Made by a program: the position numbers and the translations under genes
Notes under the pieces: model-generated
Databases searched by the model: none
Seen by the model: the letters and a program-made list of their open reading frames with translations, nothing else
Told to the model about the DNA's origin: nothing
Source: Chrysomallon squamiferum
Lineage: Eukaryota > Mollusca > Gastropoda > Neomphalida > Peltospiridae
Direction of reading: 5' to 3'
DNA: 64,000 nt
NCBI GenBank assembly: GCA_012295275.1
Contig: CM022665.1
Coordinates: 9,878,976-9,942,975 of the forward strand
Shown: piece by piece, positions 19,083 to 32,435 of the stretch
Layout of the letters: each line of letters begins with the position of its first letter
Numbering within the stretch: position 1 is the stretch's first letter

Positions 19083-19915
19083 TTTTTTTTCTTTCGTTTT
19101 TGAATGGACACTTCTCGAATGGATGTGGATTAAAAACAATATCATTTTGTGGACCAGAATTAATTGCTATTCATGATTTTCATATCTTCATGACATTACT
19201 GCAAAAAGCACGACCCATTAAAACTAACTGAACCAATATTTCACAAATCCTACATTTTGTACTTCAAAATTTTATGAATTTTTAGGAGAATTTTCTTTTT
19301 TTAAAATCATTTTCCTAATCTTCATTCTTGGATCTATATAATTGTGTTTCGATTCATCTCCATATTATTATTTTTTTTTTAAACATCTTCGCGTTACAGC
19401 AATTATACTTTTTCTTTTTAAATATCATCCTGGTATATGTATTTAAGATATAATACTTTAAAAACAAAGAAAAAAATAATTGATTTTCATTCACAAAGAC
19501 GAGACCATGTTATATAAACTTCCCGGGTCTTGTGAGATTGGTTCCTTTACTGTCCTAGAGACTGCAGCCAATAACCCTGTGATAAATTTTATTGATAATT
19601 CATGTCTTCTTTTTATGTTTTATTGTCCGGCGGTCTTAATTAAGATCAGTCTAAACTTAGAACTTATTTCTTTTCCCAAATAAATCACATCCCACGATTG
19701 TAAAAGATCCTCATTTGATTTGCATGGTTATTTATTTATTTATTTGTTTTGTTTTGTTTTGTTTTGTTTTGTTTTGTTTTGTTTTATTTTATTTTATTTT
19801 TATTTGTATTTGTATTTTATTTTTGTTTTATTCTGTTTTAATTTCCTTACGATTTTATTTCTAGAATTAGTTTTAAATATAATCTACCTCTGAGTTTTCA
19901 TTACTAAGAATAACA

Positions 19916-19964
<49 letters not shown>

Positions 19965-19980
19965 GTAAATTACTAAATAA
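19029..19980. repeat. Cluster of simple repeats: (ATT)n, (GTTTT)n, (AAT)n
   Basis: (ATT)n at about 19045-19080, a pentanucleotide (GTTTT)n grading into (ATTTT)n at about 19745-19800, and (AAT)n at about 19918-19965. The sequence between them is unremarkable. Confidence 0.85.
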
Positions 19981-20272
19981 ATAAGTTAATAAGATAATAA
20001 TTAAAAAAAAAAAAAACAACAACAACAACAATAAAAATAAAATAACTCTTCTGTCGGAATTACCAAATATCTGACAATACAAAACGAATCTATAACATGT
20101 TGCTCTGAAGTGTCATGAAACATTACAAGCTAACACGCTGAAACAAGTCAGTTCTGAATAATAGTATTGATATCATTCAATGAACAATATCACTGACATA
20201 ATGCAGGGTTTCTGCATCTGGATAACTACTTTCTAATTCTGATTTTATGCATAATTTCTGATGTCTCCAAAG

Positions 20273-20553
20273 CTGGGGCGGACCTAGAGGTGGAGGTCCA
20301 AAGTGTCCGGACCACCCTCAAATTTGAGAAGTGCCCCTTTTATTTAGGAGTTTTAGGTTTTTTTTTTACAAAATATTGGCATTTTCGGTCAATGAATAGA
20401 ACGCTGAAGAATACATCTGCCAGCGTGTTGTATACACTATTATATTATGGTCCATGTGAACCGTGTGTAATTTTTAAATAGTGTTTTCATAATGTTATGT
20501 TGCCCTTTTTTTCCTGGACTCCCCTCTCGTCAGAAAAGCTGGATCCACCCCAG
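20273..20553. mobile_element. hAT-like MITE, 281 bp
   Basis: Imperfect terminal inverted repeats: CTGGGGCGGACCTAG at the left and CTGGGGTGGATCCAG as the reverse complement of the right end. hAT-superfamily MITEs often begin with this kind of GGGGCGGATCC terminus. No transposase frame is present. An 8-bp target duplication could not be shown, so the exact ends may be off by a few bases. Confidence 0.65.
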
Positions 20554-23079
20554 TTTATAATATAGATTGTTATAATACTCGAATATGACAAGCCCAGACA
20601 AAGCATCAGATACATAGTTACAATTTATTAAATAAGGTATTCCAGTACTCTAATGTGGTTTGCCTAAGGTAGCTAATGAACGGGTCCAAAACGTTCATAA
20701 AATTTATTATTTTAATACACACAGTGAGGTATGTTCAGTTTGTTTCTATTTCCAGAAGCTGTATCCAGTTTTTAATTCACGGATATGATATCGTGTCAAC
20801 AGGTAATGAATATGTTACTTTATACCTTATAAAATAAGTTATTTTAATTCTGGAAGATTTTGATTTCGGTGTATAATATTAATTCACGTATATGATCAGA
20901 TTTCAAGATTTCATATCGTTTTATTGCTTATTAAATGCTATATTTTAATTCATAAATATGTTTTTAATAGATAGTTTTTAATTTGAATTACGAAATATAA
21001 TATACTTCACCAAGTATGGGATATGTCCACGTAGCTATAAAATTCTTTATTAATAATTTTGCAGTATAATAGCAAGCTTGTAGCGTTTTCTGAAGCTGTA
21101 TGCATGGCGATGAACGAACTGCTTGTGTCCGATCGTAACTGTAGAAAAGACAGTCTACAGATTTTCATACGGATACATACACAAAAGACACTAAAGACAT
21201 CGATACAAAAGTTTATGTTTGGACATTATAATATTATATATGGCTTAAATTCTAATATTTTTTTCTTTTCGTAGGATCCTTTATCCTTTAAGAGTTCATA
21301 TATTCGCATAAACAGATTTTCTACCTCTGGGATTTAAATACGGAAAGGAAAGCCAGACATTTAATTTCCATATAATCATAAATAGATGACTTTAAGTCAT
21401 TCTTGCGAAACTTATATAACTGCGTGTGTAAATATTTCATCATTTCACATTAGTCTGAACATAATTTGTAAAGAAATATAATAGTTTTACTTAAATTTTG
21501 TATGCAGCAGAATGTCAATGGATCAACTGTATCCAGTGATCAGTAACAAAGGAAAATAAGATTTCAAAAAAGTATAGTGAGAAAAATGATGATGTTGGAA
21601 TATCCTGTATCTTGTGGTATATCGGCTTGCTGGCCACTCGGATAAAACTTCATGTCTGTTTAGATTTGTCCTAAAGCAAAACTACGATCAATAATACCGT
21701 AACTCATATTCCATTTTCTGTTTTCCAGTATTTATCGTCAATGTCATCACTACACTTTGTGACAAAACCAAGTAACAGAAAATAACGCAGACCACTGTCA
21801 CATTGTATATAAGGTCAAGGCCTTCTACATTTAATCTTGACTATGTGAAAACGGTAACTCATATCGATGGTTATTTTACTTCAGTCATTTCCAGGTAACA
21901 TTTTATACTATACATTTTCCAGTTTTGTATTCATTAATTGATTTTCTAAGCATCTTTATGGTTTAGAAATTATATTTGGAAAGCTTATTATTTATACAGA
22001 TTCAGTATTATATTAATCAAAGCTGGCCGTTATATGGCTTAACAGCTTTCTCTGCTTGACCAACCTGTGTTCTCAGTTCTTCTGTTTCTTGCAGAATACA
22101 ACTGATATGCACCTTTAATGTTTGTGGAATTATAACTGCTCATTTGAAATAATATCATTTCATTCATCCTGGCAAATAATCGTAGAACATTAACATTATA
22201 CAGCACAAACATTTCATAAATGAATTAATCTGATTTATGTGATTTAATTTGTAAGTGCGCGTACAAGCATCTTTCAGAAAACACGCAAACATACGTTTAA
22301 CGATGCTTTACTAATTCAATACTTCCACTTAATAAATTCTTTTGGATGGTTTTTGGTTCATGTGTAAACGGAGAATAGGGATATTTATATAAATGATTTC
22401 TGCAAAGCTTCGATGGGCATAATCAGGCTGTAGCTGGAAAATATAATCAATTAAATGTGTAATACTTGTATTTAAATTTCAACAATAAAGACGTCAAAGC
22501 AGAATGCGGATTTTAATGAGTTTTTAATGCTGCAAATGTCAAATTATCACATGGTTCATTACTTTCTCGTTACTCACGTTTTGTGAAGAGAATTGTAATA
22601 CTTCTTTGCTTGTTTCAGTGAATTCATGTTGGTTTTTGCATTTGTCAGTAATAAACAAAAATCAATTAGTCATGTTGTTTGTTTGTTTTTGTTTGATAAC
22701 CTGTTTTTCTGTTTATTGACTGAACGAACACTGATATATACACATAACGCACACAAACGTATATCGATTTTTTTGATATGTACCTTAATTTTGAGATGCA
22801 TAGCTCAACAAAACCATACAAAAAAACGAACAAAAAGCCCCCAAAACACCAAAAAAAAACACCAAATAATAATAATAATAATAATAATAAAAGATCCCCA
22901 AAAATAGAAAGAGTGAAACGTGAAGGAAATGCAGAAAGAAAGAGAGAGAGAGAGAGAAAAACATATCATACATATATTGATACATGTATAGATAGGTGTT
23001 CCCAGTATAAATATAGAAACACAAAGACAAAAGAGTTTGTGAAGAAATTAACTGCAGCTAAGTTATAGCAATTCGTGTA

Positions 23080-23175
23080 TTTGGTTGCAGTATCGATCAT
23101 GTTAGACTGTCTTTCCTGGATGGTTAACCAAAGACTGTGGTATGTACTGACTTGTCAAAGAGATGTAAAATATCA
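23080..23175 (+). mobile_element. SINE fragment
   Basis: Contains AACCAAAGACTGTGGTATGT and AAAGAGATGTAAAATATC, the central domain of the local SINE family, with a weak B-box-like ATCGATCATG upstream. Confidence 0.6.
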
Positions 23176-23213
23176 GTTAATCGAAAATGAGTAGCCTACC
23201 GATAACTCAAACA

Positions 23214-23214
23214 T

Positions 23215-23260
<46 letters not shown>

Positions 23261-23297
23261 TTATTTTTTTTTTTTTATTTTTTTTTTTTTTTTTTTG
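23214..23297. repeat. Poly(T) tract
   Basis: Over 80 bases of almost pure T with two short A-containing interruptions, shortly downstream of a SINE fragment. An assembly-sensitive homopolymer. Confidence 0.9.
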
Positions 23298-24934
23298 AAG
23301 GAGGGAATTTGTCATAATTTTAACTATTATTATATAATACGCATATAACCATAGATTAAAAATGTGATAAGTGTCTAATTAAATTCGTCATAATCACTTT
23401 TCCTTTCAGTTTTTGAAACATCTTCATAAATAAGTAAAATCAGAAGGTGAAAGGATAATGATGCAGTTCTATCAGTTATCTTTCACATTTATTATTCACA
23501 ACTCTTCTTATCACAAAAGGCAAACGCCCAAACATTTTCAGTTATACGTTTATTATTCAACAATTTCTCTAACTCTTTTAAAATGATCATAACCGTTGAT
23601 ATCATGTTAAAATGGTTTCCATTACACAGAGCAAGTTTCCAAGCTAATTTTTCTTTAATAGATAAATTAAGTAATTAAGGTAAATCTTTCATTATATAAA
23701 GAAATAGTCTAAAATATATTCTACGTACTTCCAAAGTATATTTTATCTATTTGTTAGCAGTCCAGCCTTATTAGCGATGTATAATAACAAAAACGTACAG
23801 TTCAACAAATATCTGGTTGCCGCCATTTTTCTGAATTTGTGACTTCATCACATACTGAGTCGACCGATTTGCACTGCTTTCTTTCCACGTTGTCAATAAA
23901 CTAATATAGCTTTGAGTTCGCTATGCGTGTGCGTGACAACGTCACTATTCAAGTAAGGTTATAGTTTGTAATATACGACAATAGGTCAATTAATAGCAGA
24001 TACAAATAATTACTTGCATGTATCACGAGTTTAAGAAAGCCCGAAGCACGCCAGTAATTTGAAAACGCCGAACAAAAAAAAACCAAAAAAAAAAACCGAA
24101 AGAAACATAATTGAGAAGGAGAAGAGGAAAAAAGACGTAGAAGAAGAAGAAATCTATTTTCAAGGACTATCAAAATAATTGATGTATCGCAGAATACTTC
24201 AGATTTTTATCTTATAATCTTGAGTGTTGTTATTTATATCGAAGCAGTAGCCTATTTTAAAGACAAAGGTATATGAGAGTAAGGAATTATTATTATTATT
24301 TTTGTTTTTGTTTGTTAAGAGATAACTGTTGGAGGAATAAACGTATATCAAATAAAAATCTACCTTCACTATAGAATAAAATAAGTAAATGAAGGAATAA
24401 ATAAATAAATAAATAAATAACAACAGTAATGAAATAATTATGATGATGATGATGAAGATAATCATCATTATCATCGTCACTGTCATCATCATACAAAAAA
24501 TAAAGCATTAGTTAAATACACATTCTCCTAAAATAAATTCTAATAATACAAAGAAAAACAAATATAATTTATAATAATAATAATAATAATAATAATAATT
24601 ATAATAAAAATACAAACTACCACTTCAAGAACAACATGCAATATTACACATGTGCCGCTCCAGCCTCTGTTGTACTATTACAGTTTTCTTGTAATAGATT
24701 TCAAGTTCCTGTGAATAGAGCGATCAGTTTTCTAAAAAAAAAAAAAAAAAAAAAAAAACGCGAGTACATAATACAGAAGTCACTTTATACTGGAGTTTAG
24801 GCAATTTATTATATATGTTTTTTTTTTTTGTATTAAGGTATTTATTTATTTATGTATTTATTATTAATATTATTATTATTATTATTTTTATTATTATTAT
24901 TATTACTTTTTTTTAAAGAGTCGATTTAGGTTTA

Positions 24935-25125
24935 ATTATCAGATAGATAGATAGATAGATAGATAGAAATAGACAGATAGACAGATAGATAGTTAGATAG
25001 AAAGATAAATAAATAAAATAGAAGTAACAGAGGTAGCAATAGTGGTACTGATGATAATGATAACGATGATGAAATAATAATAATAAATAGTAGTAGTAGT
25101 AGTAGTAGCAGTAGCAATAGTAATA
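24935..25125. repeat. (GATA)n and TAG/AAT repeats
   Basis: GATA units at about 24939-25000, followed by AAT and TAG triplets. Confidence 0.85.
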
Positions 25126-25848
25126 ATCTATAGTTTTATTTATTAATTTAAATGTTTTGAATACTCATAATTATTGTTTGAAGGAAATATGAGCTCACAA
25201 AAATCCTATAAAAAATTCAGTAATAACAGTAAATCTTTACCTTCATCAGTGTAAATTATATTTAAAGTCCTGCTACTACTAGTAACATAATTACAATGAA
25301 ATCAGATATTCCCAGTTTACTAAATTCTTTTTCTCATGTAAATTCCATGACCTTTGTCTTCTAAATATCTGTTACCGATTCAGTAATTTTTGGTGATTGG
25401 TTTTTTTTTGTAGTTTTTTTTTGTTTGTATTGATAAACTTGTAATCAAGTCTTATGTACATTTTAGGAAATTCTAACACACTTTTTACTTTTTTACTTCA
25501 AAATGATGAATCATTTTCCAATTTTATCTGTTTTCTTTGGCCTTTTTTCCTCAGATTTTTCATTCTCTTGTGAATTCTCTTTATAAATGCTACAAATTAG
25601 CTCAGGCTAAACTTTGATTGCAGATATCTTGCGTTAATTTTGTGTTTTACAAGAGATAGACAGCTTGTCAGAAAGGTAAGGAGGAGTGAATGAAATGATT
25701 AATAAATGAATACATTAGAGAACGAATGATTAGATGGGTTAACAGGTGAATGACAGGAAAACAGCTATCGTAGCATTTCATAGAATAGGATATAACCCAA
25801 AGAAAAAACAAGTGAAACTGATGCACAACATACATATGAACATATATT

Positions 25849-26225
25849 AGAACACACGTTATATGATCCTATATTAGAACACACGTTATATGATCCTATA
25901 TAAGAATATGTGATAATAAATAAGAACACACACGTTGTTATAGTATAATAGAAATACGTTTGGTGTTCATGTGCAGGAACATATACGTGTTGTGTCCGCA
26001 TATACGAATGTAGATATGACGATTATACACAAGAAGATACATATTGTAACCATGTATACGTAATACGTGTTGTGATTATGTGTAAGGACATATATGTTAT
26101 AATCACGTATGATGACATACGTCAAAGATACGTTTTGATCATGTATAAGAATACACATATTGCGAATATATATATATATATATATATATAATGTGATCAT
26201 ACATAAGAAATACACGATGTAATCA
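25849..26225. repeat. Degenerate minisatellite rich in ACACGTTATATGATC-like units
   Basis: Two clean 27-bp copies start at 25849 and 25876 (AGAACACACGTTATATGATC). They are followed by about ten looser units of similar wording (AAGAATACACATATTG, ATGTAAGGACATATATG) and a (TA)n block. The minus-strand frames over it are artefacts. Confidence 0.65.
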
Positions 26226-27539
26226 TGTATAAAACAAGGAAATATATCTACAAGAGATCTAATTTTCTACATAGCCATACATTACTTATCTGATTTTACC
26301 AAACGAAATTGACTGAAGATGAAGAAATAAACTCTTTCATATCTGATTTATCAAACCGACAAATCAGATCAAACAACGACACTTTGTACTTGACATTTTA
26401 ACTTTCTCCAAAACTTTCGCTTTTAACGTAATTCCCAAGAGATTAAATTAATGTCATGTCGTATGACAGTTAATAGAAAAATCAATCATAGTTTTTTTTA
26501 TATATATATTTTTTTTTTTTCAAGGGTTTTGCTATAATTAGTTAAAAAAAAAATTTGTTTGATTTTCAATTATCCTTTTCTAACCCGTGTTAGATACATC
26601 ATCATCTGCTAAAGCAAACTCATTTGAACAGATTAATCAGATTAAAACAAATACATGATCAAAAAAAAAAAAAAAAAAATGTTTTGATCATCTCTACTAT
26701 ATTAATGTTATAATATCTTCGTCAGAAATAATAACTGCAGTATCTTCTTTAAGTAGTGGATTATGCTTTTATACATACTGTGCTACCCGTCCAATAATTA
26801 ACAAATAATAATAACGATTTGTCTATTTATTACAGAATATTCAACTATTCGTTTTAACTGGTTGATTGACTAAACCTGATATATTTGTCTGAACGAAATT
26901 TAATAGATTCTTTTTTAAATTTTTATTTCCTGTATAATCATACTAAAGTGCACATAGTTAAAACACGGATATATATGAATTTGAAAATATTCATCTGATT
27001 TTGAAAAGACGTTTAATGGAAAGCTATATTCTAAATTGTATCCGGTGCTGGGAGAATTAATCAATATCATTTCCACGATAAATGTGAGTTTTCAAGAATA
27101 CCGTGTACTTCTTAAAGTCCTTTAGAAGGAGGCGTAACATATTCCATTTATTAAGGAATATGATTAAATTCATACAAATTCGTATTTATTGAGAAACTGA
27201 ACACGTCGCATCAACTTATATAACGGGAAAAGCAATAACAACAACTAACACGTAAATTCTTTATAGCCGAAGGATGGACCGCAGATATCTTGATCAGTAG
27301 CCCAAGAAATGTTCTACAACCGAAAACAAACTATGAAACTGAGGAACTAATGGGAATCGACCCGATATAAAACAAGCGTTAATTCATTTGTCCTGTTAAC
27401 GGCGAACTGAATGCATAGTCAAAAAGCAACAGTATTATATGTATTTTTAACTTCGTCGAATATCGGTTTGTTATGGATTAATCTGGGATTGTACACTAAA
27501 TAAACCGAACAACTTGGATAACAAAACTCGTCACTGCAC

Positions 27540-27845
27540 CGACGGAGAAAACGTCATGGGCGTTTCCCAAGCGCCAGACAATCAGGAGAATGTGTTGGAA
27601 ATTATATTGAGCACCTCAATGAAAACGTCATTAAAGAGAATTATTGATAATTCTGTTTCTAAAAACAAGTATTAATGGCAGTTCCTCCGTGGCGTGACGC
27701 AATGGTGAACAAACGTTGCATGGACCAATGGCGCGTTTCCATCGTGGGCAGTCAAGGAATAGACAACTGTCGCGGCCGCCCTGTTTCAACCTCGTGTATC
27801 ACCGATGACTGATAAAAAGCAGCTCATTTGAGACATTCTAATCAA
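27540..27845 (+). promoter_or_regulatory. Probable promoter of the neuropeptide gene
   Basis: A 300-bp block of clearly higher GC than its surroundings lies just upstream of the signal-peptide exon. It contains two copies of GAAAACGTCAT (27547-27557 and 27621-27631, 74 bp apart), each with a CRE half-site, a related TGACGCAAT (27695-27703), CCAAT-type motifs near 27724, and a TATA-like GATAAAAAGC at 27811-27820. Initiation about 25-30 bp downstream would give a 5' UTR of some 220 bp. Motifs are seen; function is inferred. Confidence 0.5.
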
Positions 27846-28059
27846 TAACGATCACTGTATAGGTAGGCGGCAAAGATATAACAGCCTAAAAGGAAGCTAC
27901 AAATTAAGAGTAAAGACGAGTTTACACAAGTGATACTATATTGGAGAAAAGTAACAAAGTTTTTTTCTATTTTTTTTTTGCTTCATTCGGAGGTAACTAA
28001 AAGACGGCCTCGGTTCCTGGGAATTCAGTGAATTTGAAAAAGTTTCGTGGACCATAAAA

Positions 28060-30571
28060 ATGGAAACTCATTCTTCTTGTTTCATGGTATTATTATCTTT
28101 GGTTTATCTCTGTCTGACCGTCCATCCGGTTTTAGCAGGTAAGAAAAGAAATGTCTGGGGAGTCAGGGGGTCTGTTTTTAACAGCTTCATTCAGTCACTG
28201 TCCAAGAATTACTTCAAACAGAGGAACGCTTTTCCAAAACGTTATCAGTCACATTTTGTTAACTTTAAGAAAATAGGAATAAAACTAAAATACTATCACG
28301 AATTTCACTAAAGTAAAATTATATTTGGTTAACCATTCATTATAAGCTGATTCTGTGATGACTGCATATTATGCCATTTTTTTTATGACTTCTTGGAAAT
28401 GATTAAAACTAAATTTACAAAATGAAAGACAAAGTTTTGGAAGAAAGTTCTTCAGTCTGATTTTATCTTGAGAAAGTTAAAGCAATAAAGTTATTTAATT
28501 TATGTCAATGCAATTTAAAGTAAGTTAACACATTTAAAAAGAAAAAGAAAAAAAACCAAAGTGTTTTCTGTTCCACAGTATTAATCAAATTATTTGGTAA
28601 ACTGTTTCTAGATGTATTTTATATAAACTGTTCTTACTTGTTCACGATGAGATAATATTGTATATCTTTCGATATTCTCATATTTAGAATATTAAATGAT
28701 AATATAAAAACTATTTCCTAGATTAATGATTTTCAGTGATTCATACATAGTGAGTAATAATACAGTATTTTCCCACAGAGAATATTTATTTTAATGACTC
28801 CCAAACAAAATAATATCATAGTATTATTGATCAAATTATATCTCAGAATATTTTCCCTATAGAAAAATTATTAACTACACTATTTTGAAATTTACTTCTA
28901 AGCAGTTCCATCTTAATGACTGATGTAGTGTATGGATACTATCATCACTGTATTAATACTTGAATATTTTGCCATACAGAACATTAGCAAACCTATTTAA
29001 AAACATTTTAATTGTTTTAATTCATACGCACTATAGATACTACTACCACTGAATTAACAGTTGAAAATTTTCCCATTAAGGATATTAAGAAATTTATTTA
29101 TACGCAATTCCTCTACGGTGTTGATACTACCACTATGTTAATAATATTTTGAAATGTCTAATTTTATGCATTTGTATTTTTATAGTTCCTGTACATAATG
29201 AATTGTGCACTTCCCATGTACAATATTTTGAAACATTTACTTGTAATCATTTCTGTTTTCAGAATTCCTGTAAGTCTATGCTATGAATACAGTCACTGTG
29301 TAAACAACTGAATATTTCTCCTGTAGAATAATAATTAACTAAACGATTTAAAAAAAAAAAAAAAAAAAATACTTATACTCATTTTTATTTGGTGAGTCCT
29401 ATGCACTATGCATACGACAACTGTAAATTCACACGCAAATATTAATCGTTCGAACGATTTAAACCTGCTTATGAATATTTAGTGATTGTGTGTACAGTCC
29501 ACTGATATCGCCAAATCAAAATGCTGGATGTCAAGATAAGAAAAAGACGTTTAGGGACAGGCCTAAATTAATACAAGCAACTGCTGCTTACGATTTGGTT
29601 TGTTCTGGCCAGTAAATGGTTTTTTGATCAGGACTCCATTGTCTTCGACTTATGGTATCACCAGGACCCACTCTCAGCCCATAAATCATCCCCTTTTGTA
29701 GTAATACCCAGATATCTGTCTTCGAGTAAGACGATTGCAAAAATATATACGTATTCAATGCGAATTCTCTGGATTCTTGCTATAAATATAATTAGTCATC
29801 GTAAAATGAAAGGTATGAGCACCTTCTTAAAATATTTAGGTTTCTTAATTAGAGGGATTATGATTACCGTAAAATATTTTGTTTTGATAATTAGAAAGTA
29901 TATATCTGAAAATAGTAAATTTAAAAATTTGAAGTGTATAATCATCACCTTCTGAAAATGTTTTTATTTCGTAATTTGAAGGATATGATCTCCTAATATG
30001 TTTTGATTCCATAATTTTAAGGATGTGATCACGGGAAAAAAAGTCAAGATTTGAAAAATGATAACTTTGAAATGCTAGGGAAATAGTCACCTGAAAATAT
30101 TAAGATTTTATAACTTAAAGAGAGTTAAAACCAAAATAAGGGGGGGGGGGGAATTAAAAAGAAATGAAAAAGTTAATAAAAAGAAGAAAGAAAAATAAGT
30201 AAAGGAAATAAAACAATATTTATATAACATAAAACTTTTTATAGTATAGATTCAAAGTATTTAACAAAGGAACTACTATATTACTATAGTAATAATTTTG
30301 TTATTGTCTTTTGCTGTCGATTCTGTTTTGTGTAACACGGAATAGTTCTTGCTATTTTCACACAGAAATACAAGCTGTTGTTTTTATTAATAGAAAAACC
30401 ATAAGGACAGAAATGGGATTTGATCCTTTGTCCTGACGAACATGATCAGTATTATTTTTTGACCAGAGCTTTTATTTGTATTTCCATGTCGGGCCGTCTC
30501 CCACTCTTTGTGACCAACTGTATTTCTGATTTTAAATCTCCGTATCTTTATCTATATTTCCTTCTGTATAC

Positions 30572-30631
<60 letters not shown>

Positions 30632-32403
30632 GTCTCTACATCTCCCTAGTGTACTCGAACATTCGACTTCTTGTCTGGTATAATTATCGTTAATATACAG
30701 TCACATATCAGAATTTTAATCTCAGCCATTTTGTTATACGTATAATTATTATTCGATGCATTTAGCAAATATAGTGCAAATACTGCAGACAAAACCTACA
30801 CAAACTGTAGTATCTACTCGAGATCTCTTGGTTGGAAACAGCCTCTGATCCCTGCATTCACTATGTAGCTTTCTGTTTTAGAGTCCGTGCTATTTACCGT
30901 CGCATGCCGCAAACGACATGAAGAATCGTTGAACGTTGCAGTTCGTGCTTTTCAAAAGACCAACTGCCACACGTTTCGTTAGGTGGTTTTCATTTGGATG
31001 GCTATGATTGCATTACTTGTCAAACAGTGAAAAGCTGGTTGTCTACATCTGCTGTATTCATTTATTCCAGAACAAACTTAATTTGAATGTTATATTATAC
31101 AAAAACTATTTCAAAATAGAACATATTTCGATCCATAATCAGTAAAACAAAACCAAACAGTAAATGAAAATACTTTGAGTTGAAATAAAAATAAATGATT
31201 ACTTCCAGTGCACGTGTTCTACCGACACAGTTAATTATATTGAAATCTGAAATGTGAATGTGTGTGTGTGTGTGTGTGTTTGTGTGTGTACACTAGGGTT
31301 TGCAAATTACCCAATAATATCAATACCGGTAAATTACCGACAGATATTCTCAATACCGGTTTTCACCGGTTTTCTCCGGTTTTAGTTAGTTTGTGTGCTG
31401 GAAAAATGGGTACAAAAGGTATATAAGAAATGTACATGCATGAAAAAACCAAGAAGAAATGTGGATGCGAATTTTATAAAAAGGAAACAAGGAAATTACG
31501 TTTATTATCCAAAATGAACATCATATGTTTTGCAACTTTTGAGAAGTTCTGATTCATTCCTCGATACTCGAGAAGTATGACATTAAAAAACACAAAACAT
31601 CTAGTGTCTTGGGCGACAACCGAGAAGCAGGAGCCAATCCCTTATCACTAGTCGCTAAAATGACTTAGCATGGCACACATGTCAGCAATCAAACAGGTAA
31701 ACGTGGAACTTTGAACAGACGAGCATCAAACTCGCATATGAAGGCACACTAGCAACACCCGAGTAACTAACATAATCTCATGTTAACAACTAACATATCT
31801 CTCAACAAAACTCGTTAAAATTTAGAAAACCGGTATTGTGCTTCGGTAACCGTATTACCCATCAATTACTAAAACCGGTATTTACCCGTATTTAAGTACC
31901 GGTTTTCGAACTCTAGTGAACACACATACATATTCATATACTGGAGATATAATTATGTATACATATCTCTCTCAGTATCAAGAATAACATGTATTTCTTT
32001 TTAAATCGACAAGTAAAACCTACATACGCTTATATTTATATTAAAAATTTATGAAAGAAAAAAATCTGAAATCAATTTCAGAAAATTCTTTGGGCAGTTT
32101 TATTGCATTTTTTTTTTTTTCTTTCCAGCCCTAAAACGTTTTCAAAAAATGGATTTAAAAAGAAATAATAATTTACATCGAAGAAATGCATTAATAATGA
32201 CGTATTTCATAGTATATATTCCTCCCACATTTTCAAAGAAGACAACTTTTTTGTTTCGTGTAACACAGTAAGCTTATTATTTTTGTACTTTTATTTGTCA
32301 TTCTAACCACAGACAGTTTGAATTAAGTTTACATATTCAGAAACGAATCCTTTCTCGTTTTCTTTTCATTTTCATTCAATTTTTTATTTTATTTTATTTT
32401 ATT

Positions 32404-32435
<32 letters not shown>

